64,000 nt of DNA from Aristolochia californica. Its lineage: Eukaryota > Streptophyta > Magnoliopsida > Piperales > Aristolochiaceae. The notes below the pieces were generated by a model. It saw only the letters and a program-made list of their open reading frames with translations, made no database searches and was not told the DNA's origin. Every line of letters begins with the position of its first letter. The first letter of the stretch is position 1. The stretch is from assembly GCA_029961685.1 (NCBI GenBank), contig JARWKL010000008.1:7132501-7196500 (forward strand), read 5' to 3'. Positions 49,001 to 54,199 of this stretch are shown here, in pieces. A program made the translations under genes and the position numbers.

Positions 49001-50280
49001 GCCATTGTGAATACCTTAGAACCTCTTCTTCAAAAGGAAGATTTAAAACCATTCCAGACCAAAAAGGGACAAGATCGTACACTAACCTTTGGTCCACAAA
49101 TTTTTTGGCTTCCTCTATTTTGGATGAAGATTTCATTAGCATTGACAAAACAAGATAACAAAAAACACATTTCCATATTTTGGAACCTTGACCTTTACAA
49201 ATTGGAGGCCAAAACCACACATCCCACAGGACTTCTATGGGGACAATGAATTGATAGTAAAGAATGCCTCTCCTACTCATACTTGTGCAAAAATGATTCT
49301 CATTGCACTGATACTCACCAACAGCGTATGTCTGGTTACAGGTAACACGAGCATGTCCTTCATTACCTACTCTATTTTGTAGCTTTAAAATAAAAGCCAT
49401 GTAAATAAGATCCACTTGTTAAACATCAAGGCCTTCTATTATATAATTAGAAAAAAAAATTTACCTTTCTGTGAAGCATGAGAAAAAGTAAAGAGCAGGA
49501 TTTTAATTCAAACGAACCATAGATAATTAATCTCCAGTACGGAATTCTTTGGACAGACATATGATTACCATAACAATTCCCAGTTACGATGCTAAAATCA
49601 GCTGTTCTGGGATGATGCAAACAATTGTGAAAAAAGTTAACTTACCTGAACCAGACGAACATCAAATGCCGGCCTATTTACTGGATCACGCGCCAATTGA
49701 AGTAATCGTTTGTGTGTCAGAACATCTTCAGCCCTCTCCACATTCACATCCAAAGCGTATCTACAAAGAGCATTACAAATATTAATATAATAATAATTAA
49801 ATAAACACATACGCAGACGAAGGAAAACATGCCAAGCGGAAAATAGCTAAACTCGTAGCACAAGTCATTCGCAATCATAATTCGCTTAAGTGAAGTCAAA
49901 CAACAAGAAATACACTGCAATCTACAGGGTGAAGCAAACATTTAATATAAAAAGTACTCATAGCACATTGTATAGAACATCAAATTGGACGATCCAAATG
50001 ACCGAATTAAAGCAAAACAATTGCTACATAAGCAAAAACCAAATAAAGAAAAAAAGGAGTGATAGTAAAAGCTAGGGTTACGATACCTCGTTGGCAGCCG
50101 ATTGAAATGAGTCCATAGCTCGTCGTCGAATCCAGGACGATTAGCTTCCTCGTTCCCGGCTTCATTAAGCCGCCGGAGAACCTCATTAAAGACTTCTTGT
50201 TTGTGCCGCTGCTGCCTCGGATGCGTCAGCGACGATTCGATGGCTCTACTGCTGCAACTCTCGTTGTCTTCCACCGCCAT
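9880..50280 (-). CDS. STY46: ACT-domain serine/threonine/tyrosine kinase, STY8/17/46-like (11 exons placed, C-terminus outside window)
   Basis: Seen: eleven exons on the minus strand with GT-AG borders join in phase into 425 codons without a stop. Residues 1-103 are the family N-terminus (MAVEDNES start, [29 protein letters not shown]). An ACT domain spans about 176-250 ([18 protein letters not shown] to DVFVVDGW). The kinase domain starts near 291, with glycine loop [11 protein letters not shown] at 299-309, VAIK lysine K319, alpha-C Glu E337, gatekeeper T366, and HRDLKAAN at 411-418 with catalytic Asp D413. Family knowledge: Arabidopsis STY8/17/46 are cytosolic Raf-like dual-specificity kinases linked to phosphorylation of chloroplast transit peptides, about 570 residues long. 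About 145 residues (DFG, APE, C-lobe) are missing here. Inference: they lie beyond position 1, or the gene is truncated. Which of the three paralogues this is remains uncertain. Confidence 0.93.
10522..10595 (-). CDS. STY-like kinase exon 10
   Basis: Acceptor attgcag and donor gtgtag. Encodes [18 protein letters not shown] and the beta-5 strand ending at gatekeeper Thr. The LYIV here differs from the LCIV recalled for relatives. Confidence 0.94.
11003..11159 (+). repeat. Partial Copia-type LTR in intron 9
   Basis: TGTTAAAGTTGTAAGTGTCA and the following GGGTTAGGAGAGTATTTG block match the start of the minus-strand LTR at 45902-46537. It is cut off by the next LTR at 11160. Confidence 0.5.
11160..12115 (-). 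mobile_element. Copia 3' fragment (RNase H region and 3' LTR) in intron 9
   Basis: On the minus strand a degraded Copia RT/RNase H segment (about 12115-11490) leads into the polypurine tract GAGGGGAAG and an LTR that starts TGTTGAAA at 11477 and ends CCTAACA at 11160 (318 bp). The RNase H part shows a [15 protein letters not shown] stretch. The LTR is related to 8581-8922. No 5' half and no clear target duplication. Confidence 0.75.
12120..14213 (+). mobile_element. LINE-B copy in intron 9, truncated at both ends
   Basis: Plus strand. RT palm (GIRQGD-like start near 12195; polymerase box FANG at 12329-12340 in place of FADD), then [11 protein letters not shown] and PATYLGLPL, the thumb, zf-RVT (about 13020-13600) and RNase H to 14213 (IKLNFDG, GDSK-like). 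Several stops and shifts. It stops inside RNase H with no poly-A, so the 3' end was deleted or insertion was aberrant. It lies in intron 9, between kinase exons 10 and 9. Confidence 0.85.
14214..14923 (-). other. Intron 9 sequence without recognised element
   Basis: AT-rich, several short T runs, no domain or repeat recognised in either strand. Confidence 0.5.
14924..15031 (-). CDS. STY-like kinase exon 9 (VAIK lysine and alpha-C Glu)
   Basis: Acceptor ctgttccag and donor gtctat. Encodes [18 protein letters not shown] and [10 protein letters not shown]319 and E337 form the expected salt-bridge pair. Intron 8 is 86 bp; intron 9 downstream is 4.3 kb. Confidence 0.95.
15118..15293 (-). CDS. STY-like kinase exon 8 (linker and glycine loop)
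   Basis: Acceptor ctctgcag and donor gtgagt. Encodes a variable linker (KQAWVKSHK), then [11 protein letters not shown] and VASGSYGDL, the ATP-binding glycine loop. It leaves a two-base overhang for exon 9. Confidence 0.94.
15388..15500 (-). mobile_element. Possible LINE or SINE 3' tail in intron 7
   Basis: On the minus strand a short unit with GGTCTTGTGCCCCTC and a run resembling plant LINE 3' ends finishes in a 19-bp poly-A (T run at about 15389-15407). No target duplication was fixed. Confidence 0.4.
16385..16511 (-). mobile_element. Short 5'-truncated LINE 3' tail in intron 7
   Basis: Minus-strand unit ending TTAATATAAATACTTTC plus poly-A, with a diverged target duplication: TTTGAAGCACAG at about 16371-16383 versus TTTGAAGTCACAG at about 16512-16524. 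About 125 bp, close to exon 7. Confidence 0.5.
16540..16590 (-). CDS. STY-like kinase exon 7
   Basis: 51-bp exon with acceptor ctttag and donor gtaatt. Encodes [17 protein letters not shown], the end of the ACT region. Confidence 0.92.
17076..17186 (-). CDS. STY-like kinase exon 6 (ACT domain core)
   Basis: Acceptor ttttcag and donor gtattg. Encodes [18 protein letters not shown] then [13 protein letters not shown], 37 codons in phase 0. Intron 5 is 90 bp. Confidence 0.95.
17277..17331 (-). CDS. STY-like kinase exon 5 (start of ACT domain)
   Basis: 55-bp exon with acceptor gatatag and donor gtaaat. Encodes [18 protein letters not shown], the first strand and helix of the ACT domain. Confidence 0.94.
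17873..17986 (-). CDS. STY-like kinase exon 4 (residues 137-175)
   Basis: Acceptor gttggcag and donor gtaatt. Encodes [20 protein letters not shown], a hallmark linker of the STY family, and ends YAR through a split Arg codon. Intron 3 is only 139 bp. Confidence 0.93.
18126..18226 (-). CDS. STY-like kinase exon 3 (residues 104-137, variable linker)
   Basis: Acceptor tatgaag, then [13 protein letters not shown] and a Ser-rich stretch ending FSIP plus AG at donor gtagtt. The Val-x-Pro-x-Ser-Asp-Gly start matches the segment that follows VRLVQ in the family, which ties this exon to exon 2 despite the 31.4-kb gap. Confidence 0.88.
18684..18773 (-). mobile_element. Very short tRNA-derived SINE (about 90 bp) with exact target duplication
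   Basis: On the minus strand the unit starts CCTAAGGCCGTTTGG. It holds an A box (TGGTCTAGTGG) and a B box (GAGTTCGAATCG) with tRNA-like spacing and ends in a poly-A tail. A 20-bp perfect direct repeat flanks it: 18664-18683 and 18774-18793. It sits about 440 bp from exon 3 inside intron 2. There is almost no body beyond the tRNA-like head, so it could also be called a retroposed tRNA pseudogene. Confidence 0.85.
19435..19626. repeat. 96-bp tandem duplication
   Basis: Two head-to-tail copies (19435-19530 and 19531-19626), both starting GACCAGGTAGGAATTAGAAC and differing at only a few bases. It lies just downstream of a poly-A run (about 19377-19395). Confidence 0.9.
19871..20883 (+). mobile_element. 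LINE-C, 5'-truncated (zf-RVT end and RNase H) with target duplication
   Basis: Plus strand. Zinc-binding zf-RVT tail ([23 protein letters not shown]), linker [12 protein letters not shown], then RNase H ([35 protein letters not shown]). It ends in poly-A at about 20870-20883. A 17-bp direct repeat with one mismatch flanks it: 19854-19870 and 20884-20900. The protein resembles LINE-A more than LINE-B. Stops occur near the end (LNCN stop), so it is inactive. Confidence 0.87.
20960..21400 (-). mobile_element. Old LINE remnant (zf-RVT region)
   Basis: A minus-strand frame around 21300-20990 reads like a zinc region of a plant LINE ([18 protein letters not shown]), with stops. No termini found. 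Call is weak because only one motif supports it. Confidence 0.4.
21465..24041 (-). mobile_element. LINE-B copy 2, 5'-truncated, with target duplication
   Basis: Minus strand. RT from about 24016 (ILPFTMA-like start, [20 protein letters not shown], intact polymerase box FADD at 23568-23579), [11 protein letters not shown], thumb, zf-RVT at about 22600-22310 ([16 protein letters not shown]) and RNase H at about 22000-21600 ([32 protein letters not shown]). 3' terminus CAGCATCATTTC plus poly-A. A 13-bp direct repeat GTAACTTGTTTTA at 21452-21464 and 24042-24054 marks the insertion. The 192- and 211-residue open stretches make it one of the better-preserved LINE-B copies, though frames are still broken. 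Confidence 0.9.
24262..27299 (-). pseudogene. LINE-A ORF2 C-terminal part (RT, zf-RVT, RNase H)
   Basis: RT fingers and palm at 26941-25695: [74 protein letters not shown]. The polymerase box is YNDD (26229-26240), with Asn in the second, variable place. zf-RVT at 25362-24838 ([19 protein letters not shown]), RNase H at 24789-24262 ([15 protein letters not shown]; Arg replaces Gly after Asp; [12 protein letters not shown]). Frame breaks near 26940, 26470, 26180, 25660 and 24830 make it non-functional. Close relative in opposite orientation: 41334-44490. Confidence 0.9.
27447..29625 (+). pseudogene. LINE-B1 ORF1 (RNA-binding Gag-like), broken
   Basis: Open stretches 27447-27734, 27735-27962 and 28374-28823 together look like a plant LINE ORF1. 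The second ([30 protein letters not shown]) resembles the N-terminal domain of plant LINE ORF1. The third ([24 protein letters not shown]) resembles the DUF4283-type region. The C-terminal part is extremely C/P-rich (28950-29290) and includes a 20-C run at 29249-29268. No intact CCHC knuckle was seen. Product naming rests on position before an endonuclease ORF and on a few motifs. Confidence 0.65.
29637..33530 (+). pseudogene. LINE-B1 ORF2 (AP endonuclease, RT, zf-RVT, RNase H), broken
   Basis: The endonuclease starts [13 protein letters not shown] (29637) with LQETK and LMLVGDFN motifs. After FTGSNG (about 30195) it jumps to linker sequence, so the C-terminal catalytic DxN/SDH part is deleted. 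RT at 30447-31721 ([13 protein letters not shown] then a stop, [14 protein letters not shown]). The polymerase box is FAND at 31494-31505: a single G-to-A change at 31500 turns the first catalytic Asp of the DD pair into Asn. zf-RVT about 32600-32755, RNase H about 33130-33527 ([31 protein letters not shown] with Asn for Asp). Multiple stops. Confidence 0.88.
33622..34478 (-). pseudogene. LINE-A endonuclease remnant
   Basis: Minus strand. A frame at 34478-34030 gives [20 protein letters not shown] then [10 protein letters not shown] and [18 protein letters not shown], the central part of an AP-type endonuclease. A shift near 34030 continues to a diverged DHWPI stretch near 33930. The G-rich run at 33867-33895 follows, then [15 protein letters not shown] linker sequence that leads into the RT part across LINE-B1. 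The Copia cuts off its N-terminus. Confidence 0.82.
34479..34574 (-). repeat. 96-bp 3' LTR of the nested Copia
   Basis: Starts TGTTATCG after the polypurine tract and ends TATCGAACA, giving TGTT/AACA ends. A TATATAAGG box is inside. It is far shorter than usual Copia LTRs. Without the 5' LTR the length rests on the ends and on LINE sequence resuming after it. Confidence 0.65.
34642..36898 (-). pseudogene. Copia pol (integrase, reverse transcriptase, RNase H) with few lesions
   Basis: Integrase C-terminal part at 36898-36000 ([46 protein letters not shown]). RT at 35942-35478 ([34 protein letters not shown]) with intact YVDD (35526-35537). An in-frame TAG at 35478-35480, then [14 protein letters not shown]; a shift near 35190; RNase H at 35169-34642 ([40 protein letters not shown]) is fully open. 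One shift or stop also lies near 35976 between integrase and RT. Roles: integration, cDNA synthesis and RNA removal for the element. Confidence 0.9.
36961..37565 (-). pseudogene. LINE-A ORF1 N-terminal fragment
   Basis: The minus-strand frames 37302-37057 and 37217-36966 ([34 protein letters not shown]) resemble the N-terminal domain of plant LINE ORF1, like the second stretch of LINE-B1 ORF1. A 21-G run at 37514-37534 lies in the leader. The ORF stops where the Copia starts. Identification is by position and weak motif likeness. Confidence 0.55.
38055..38880 (-). mobile_element. LINE-B copy 3, 5'-truncated (RNase H part)
   Basis: Minus strand. Linker [21 protein letters not shown] (38830-38740), RNase H ([33 protein letters not shown]) and the terminal [16 protein letters not shown]. 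3' end AGCATCATT plus poly-A (T run at about 38058-38072). A weak candidate duplication (CTCTCCTTCT at 38043 versus CTCTGCTTCTG at 38826) is not convincing. Confidence 0.85.
38881..39596. other. Intron 2 stretch with nothing recognised
   Basis: AT-rich sequence on both strands with only short open frames and no familiar motif. Confidence 0.5.
39597..41060 (-). mobile_element. LTR retrotransposon segment, probably Gypsy-like, in internal-LTR-internal arrangement
   Basis: Minus strand. 41060-40985 has a possible pol C-terminus ([14 protein letters not shown]) and a polypurine tract AAGAGGGGTGGAA. The LTR is 40969-40299. Then a primer site TTGGTATGAGAG at 40297-40286, and a leader or early gag region to 39597 with open frames rich in Glu/Arg (39883-40089) and Asp/Ser (39652-39846). 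Both a tail and a head of the element flank one LTR, as expected of a tandem or recombined copy. The Gypsy assignment is inferred from layout only. Confidence 0.6.
40299..40969 (-). repeat. 671-bp LTR with TGATA...TATCA ends
   Basis: Begins TGATAGAGACTC directly after a polypurine tract and ends TTTTTATCA directly before a primer-site-like sequence. Its ends form a 5-bp inverted repeat. The middle holds a TTATTTATAC promoter-like block and a purine-rich region (about 40380-40540). Confidence 0.75.
41334..44490 (+). mobile_element. LINE-A relative (copy A2), 5'-truncated, plus strand, inside Copia gag
   Basis: Starts at the same region where LINE-A rejoins ([30 protein letters not shown]). 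RT at 41604-42953: [28 protein letters not shown] then a stop, [13 protein letters not shown], intact YVDD at 42384-42395, [10 protein letters not shown]. zf-RVT to 43860 ([19 protein letters not shown]), RNase H at 43881-44400 ([32 protein letters not shown]). The 3' end CAATATATATTCACACC is shared with LINE-A. A 273-codon open stretch covers the palm. Stops near 42090 and 42950 kill it. Confidence 0.9.
45902..46537 (-). repeat. 5' LTR of the intron 2 Copia, holding a LINE 3' fragment
   Basis: Starts near 46537 (matching TGTTAAAG of 11003) and ends AATTTTTACA before the primer site. 46016-46325 is a separate LINE tail inserted in it. Confidence 0.65.
46016..46325 (-). mobile_element. LINE-D, 3' tail only (end of RNase H)
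   Basis: Minus strand. [23 protein letters not shown] and [20 protein letters not shown] are the C-terminal half of a LINE RNase H. It ends in poly-A (T run at about 46014-46021). It sits inside the Copia LTR. Confidence 0.75.
46540..46740 (-). mobile_element. Old LINE RNase H remnant (relative of 48145-48530)
   Basis: About 150 bp (46560-46705) clearly resemble 48270-48420 on the same strand. Both hold a decayed GDSxVVI-type RNase H segment. LINE-E inserted just after it. Confidence 0.5.
46766..47023 (+). mobile_element. LINE-E, 258-bp 5'-truncated tail with 25-bp target duplication
   Basis: Plus strand. RNase H end ([35 protein letters not shown]), stop, 3' UTR, poly-A at about 47001-47009 and a G-rich tail. 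Direct repeats 46741-46765 and 47024-47048 match at 23 of 25 bases (the shared core is TAGCAGCTGAAAAAA), which fixes both ends. Confidence 0.82.
47105..48060 (-). mobile_element. LINE-F remnant (zf-RVT and RNase H)
   Basis: Minus strand. [20 protein letters not shown] and [13 protein letters not shown] (48040-47880) are zf-[23 protein letters not shown] is the linker. RNase H at 47470-47110: [54 protein letters not shown]. One frame shift lies between linker and RNase H. No poly-A recognised. This family differs from LINE-A and LINE-B (GNPGPAG in place of GCPGPxG). Confidence 0.8.
48145..48530 (-). mobile_element. LINE-G remnant (decayed RNase H)
   Basis: Minus strand. [13 protein letters not shown] (near 48500) looks like the first RNase H strand and [13 protein letters not shown] (near 48310) the second acidic motif. 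Frames are broken. The 48270-48420 part repeats at 46560-46705. Confidence 0.55.
48531..49645 (-). other. Intron 2 sequence next to exon 2, nothing recognised
   Basis: Open frames at 48978-49415 (both strands) show no family motifs. No repeat boundary was found. Confidence 0.5.
49646..49760 (-). CDS. STY-like kinase exon 2 (residues 65-103)
   Basis: Acceptor tttgtag precedes the exon and donor gtaagt follows it. It completes the split Arg codon, then reads [17 protein letters not shown] and ends in VRLVQ, phase 0. It is the last exon before the 31.4-kb intron 2. Confidence 0.93.
50087..50280 (-). CDS. STY-like kinase exon 1 (residues 1-64 and two bases of codon 65)
   Basis: The start ATG is the complement of 50278-50280 and begins MAVEDNES, the usual family N-terminus. 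An in-frame upstream Met (near 50319) gives MNFSGFWF, which the family lacks, so it was rejected. The exon ends RLPT plus AG before donor gtatcg. The 326-bp intron 1 follows. Confidence 0.92.
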
Positions 50281-50430
50281 TAGTAGGAGCCCAGAAAACC
50301 AAAATCCAGAAAAGTTCAAAACGAAAGCAAGAACACAAGCTCAACTGAAGATCCAAGGCTGTCGATGAAACCTAAGCAGAAGAGAAGGAAGTGAACTGTT
50401 GGCGATCTCTCATGCCTCACATGAAATGGA
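50281..50430 (-). promoter_or_regulatory. Probable 5' UTR / proximal promoter of the STY-like kinase
   Basis: The sequence upstream of the start codon is pyrimidine-rich on the coding strand, as plant leaders often are. No TATA box or start site could be fixed. A 33-bp poly-A run (as read on the coding strand) lies about 250 bp upstream of the ATG. Confidence 0.35.
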
Positions 50431-50527
50431 AGAATGGAGAAGAAAAAGAAAGAGGGAGTTGTAGTAGTCCGTTGGTAGCCAGCGTTTGTTTTTTTATGTT
50501 TTCTCTTTCGTCCGTGAGTCTAAAGCC

Positions 50528-50529
<2 letters not shown>

Positions 50530-50562
<33 letters not shown>
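50530..50562. repeat. 33-bp poly-T run
   Basis: Uninterrupted T run about 250 bp upstream of the kinase start codon. It could be a retroposon tail whose body is no longer recognisable, or a simple promoter dA:dT tract. Confidence 0.9.
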
Positions 50563-50564
<2 letters not shown>

Positions 50565-52559
50565 ATGAAAGCTTCTCTCTCGTTTTTATGCAGGCTCACT
50601 ACCAATTCCAATGTCCAGTTAGGCACAGAAGGTGTTTTAAGATGTCGAGCCAATACCGACGTAGCGGCAGAGCAGTTCCAGATCGCTGAAACTTCACCAG
50701 TTTTCGGCGGATTGTTTCATGGCGTGAGCGCCCATTCCTCGTGCCGACGAGGATTCTACCAATCTACACTCGGCATTTTGCAACTTCCCACTTTATATTT
50801 AACCCTTTTCAAAAACTCTTTGAGATCCGGCGGATGCGGCGATGAAGCAATCCCAACAATGTAAGTAATGAACGTATTTGTTTGTACATCGTATCTATCG
50901 CGCGTATCTTTTTCGAAGCGAAAATAGAGCCAAGAATATGCCGAGAAGGAGGGCCATGTCAGCTCCGCGTCAGCTAGCCAACCGTCAGATTCTCTTCGCG
51001 GGACATTATTTTGATAAGAGGAGATGGTGAGGATAAAAAAGGGCCATCTGCCAGCAACTGTTCGTATCTTTGTTTGGTTCATGGGAGACCAGAAGATAGA
51101 CCAAATCCAACCACATGGACTGATTTCCATTTATTAATCCTAATGTAAGAAAATCGAAAAAGGTCAAATAATTAATAATTCAAGCTATAAGCACTAAAAT
51201 TGAAAAAGAAATTACTACTTCACTTTCTTTTATTTTCTCATTTAGTCTTTACAAACCTCAAGGCCGTAAAAAACGAAAAACGAAAATGGGAATTGTGTCT
51301 ATCTGTTTTGCTCCCTTCCTCCGGTCGGGATGTAATTATCATGGACAGGTGATGGAGCCTGCTGTGGTCGATAACGAGTTGGATGAGATAAAGAATATCT
51401 GGAAAATCTCCACGTTTATCTGGAGGTTTGAGCCTGCCGTGGTCCAAATCTCCACGTTTATCTGCCCTTTTCTAACAAATTAGGAATTATATTTTGACTT
51501 ACCCTGAGCAGCGACTTTGTGAGAGAGACGCAATCAGCCACATGTAATTAGCATTAGCTGCAGAACCTGCCGAGTCAAAAAATAAATTAAAAAAACCGGC
51601 GACCCACACCGTTGATGGCGGAGCAACTGGGGGAGGTTGAGATGCGCATTCGCGATCGAATAAAATCCATGAAGGCATGCACCTAAGTCTTTAAGAAATA
51701 CAAGTAATAAACGTAATCATGAAATGTATATGATAGGCTGACGTGGGGACTCCCAAAGTGGCTTTTGGAGGGCGTGAAAAGGCCCATCTCGTCTCGGGAG
51801 TTGCGGGTCCAGCTGGACCGTTTGTATGTGCGGCAGGCGGTCGCCGTTCCCACATCACGGATATTTAGACTGGGCCCAGTGATTTATTTAAATTGTCAGT
51901 TACTCGAGGGATATAGGTAACCGATTTAGAAAAATGTTTAATTGGATTTGAATGGAGCTGGCTTTGGTCCTCCGACGTGCTCCGGTCAGCCCAAAACGTG
52001 GTATAAACTAAAGGTAGAAAACAGGAAAGTACGAAATTCTGGGTTCACAGCAAAGAAATAAGTGCAACATTATTAGGAGTCTTCAAAAGTTAATAGGTTT
52101 AAATTGATTAAAGAATAATGGGACCACGGTACGAGTTGTAGGGAGGCCCACATGGTTTGCCGAGGGAAGGACACATCAGAATCATATCTAGTCAGAAATG
52201 TGTCAAATGTGCTTATCTTTTGGTTGGTTCGAGCTCACACGTGACCTTTGTTGAAAAGCTCCTTACCTATTCAGCTAACCTGGTCTTAGCTCTTATCCTA
52301 ATGTCTAGGTGCATCCTCTACCGAGAGCAACTTGTTCATTAGATTTTACAGAATAATTTTCTTTAGAATATAAAAATTACAAGTTAGTGTCACTATTAGA
52401 GTTTCATTTACCAATTTAATGTTGTTTCAATTAATTAAATTTACTAGAGGATTTATATTAATATTTTAATCATAATAATAAAGTCTAATATTAATTTTCG
52501 TAGAACTATTTTTATTCGTATAATTGTAGTTCATTTATAATACAAAATAAACTAACCCA
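50563..52559. other. Region upstream of the kinase gene, no gene recognised
   Basis: More GC-rich in 50600-51000 and 51580-51860 than its surroundings. Open frames here lack family motifs. A short plus-strand ATG frame at about 51615 (MAEQLGEVEMRIRDRI) stops after about 24 codons. Distal promoter of the kinase or a lost neighbouring exon are both possible. Confidence 0.45.
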
Positions 52560-54004
52560 AAATTATTTGAGTTCCACAACCTTCATAGTTAGAAGTCCCC
52601 TATCGGTAATCACCGCACAAAAACCCTTGCTCGGGAAAATTCCATTAATTGCTCTAGTAGTTAGAAAATTAGTGTCTCAAAGAGATTCTAACTCTCTTTA
52701 AACCAATTGCAATACCCTATTACACTATTATAAATTATCCCAATGAGTTAAAAAACTAGATTCTAAATCTAGTACGTCTTCCTTTTTTTAGATTAGAGGT
52801 TATAGAAGACCTCTAATGAATTCCAAGTGACATACAAAAGAAAAAGAAAACTTACACATTTGAATGGGAGAATTAGCCTTCTCCTAGTGATATCTAAGTT
52901 TTAAACCCTTTGGACCACAAGAGAGCATTTGAAGGAGTTTGATATACAAGGATGTAAAGCAACTTTGAGAGATTTGAAAGGAAATGCAAAAGCAAGCTCT
53001 TTTCTCCAAACACTCAGTTTGAGTACGAATTTCAAGTAAATGGCTATTGAATGCTTTCAATTTTAAGTAAATGTCCAATCAATACTGTAAGGGATGTTTA
53101 ATGGGTTACTTATAAGATTTTCAACCAAACTAGTCATTTGCAAAATGCTGATAAACACATTGATCGATCACTAAAAGCTATAATTGATCAATTGTGTGTA
53201 ATGGCTATATTGATTTTGATTCCTTAGACTTGTCAATTGACCATAGCATTAATCAACAAATTTTCATGCCTTTAGGAAAAAACGTGATTGATCAATCAAT
53301 CCTACCTGACTGATCAATCATGCTTTATAGCCCAAGTAGTACAAAAGTCGGTATGATTGATCATTATAAGGGATATGATCGATCATGCTTTATGTCCGTT
53401 TCTAGCATACTTTTGTTCAATCTATCAAGCCAAGTATTTTGATCAATTATGCTTCATAGTTCATTATGACTGTACTTAGTATGACCGGTTAATCCAATCC
53501 AGATTGTCGATCATACTTTATAACTCATTGTGGCGGGAACTATATGATTGATAAAGCTAGTTAGGTTGATCGATTTGACCAGTAGTATGATCAATCATGC
53601 CAATTGCCAATATTTTAAAACGGCTTCAAATTATGGTAAAAATTTTCCTAAGGTGTTCTAGCAAGTTTTAAACATTAACATGGATTAGCAAAACATGATT
53701 TGAAAAAATTTTGTCCTAAAGCCACAAAAATCTTGTGGACCTTTGGATTCTTATTCCCTTGTGATGTTTCTACTTGACTTGACTCTTGTCTTCAATCCTT
53801 CGAACTTCTTGTAGGTGCTTCTTAAGATGACTGGACATTTCTTTGAGCTTGAGGTCTTGAGATCAATTTTTTTATTCCTTTACAAAGACTATTGAAATTG
53901 TGTCTCTTGGAGGCTTAGAAACTAAAATGCTTAATTTTTAATTATTAGATCAATTAAGTTTTTTTTATCATCAAAATATGGATGTGATTCAACCTATGTC
54001 AACA
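52560..54004 (-). repeat. 3' LTR of a SIRE-like Copia (minus strand)
   Basis: On the minus strand a polypurine tract AAAAAAGGGGGAGAC leads into TGTTGACATAGG at 54004. The far part (52700-52560: TTTTCCCGAGCAAGGGTTTT, then GTGATTACCGATAGGGG) resembles the plus-strand LTR around 62440-62510. The exact end was not found; it may reach 52330. A cluster of GATCGATC/TGATCAATCA-like motifs fills 53155-53600. Confidence 0.6.
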
Positions 54005-54199
54005 GTCTCCCCCTTTTTTATGATTACAAAACCTAACTTATAAAAACTAAAATTAACAATTGCCATATGTATTTGAGTTTCAAATTCTTAACCTATTGAT
54101 TCCCCTGAATTTGTGTGCACAAATGTTTACAAGATTCAGTGTTAACTTAGATTTTTCTCCCCCTTTTTGTCATACGTAAAAAAGATATGCAAAAGTGAG

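Larger units (their letters stand above)
18227..49645 (-). other. Intron 2 of the STY-like kinase, 31.4 kb, filled with transposons
   Basis: Bounded by donor gtaagt at exon 2 and acceptor tatgaag at exon 3. It holds a SINE, at least ten LINE pieces, two Copia elements and a Gypsy-like LTR segment, listed separately. No extra kinase-like coding segment was seen. Stretches without an assignment: 18794-19434, 37716-38054, 38881-39596 and 48531-49645. Confidence 0.85.

Noticed and set aside
48978..49415. 145-codon minus-strand frame considered as an extra kinase exon between exons 2 and 3
   Set aside because: Exons 2 and 3 already join in phase to consecutive family segments; the frame has no ACT or kinase motif.
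50391..50864. 157-codon plus-strand open frame just upstream of the kinase
   Set aside because: It runs through the 33-bp poly-T as a Phe run and shows no known motif; it overlaps the kinase leader region on the other strand. Best read as chance.
51615..51690. Short plus-strand ATG frame MAEQLGEVEMRIRDRI in a GC-richer patch
   Set aside because: It looks protein-like but stops after about 24 codons, has no donor or following exon I could recognise, and matches no family I know. Kept only as a note.
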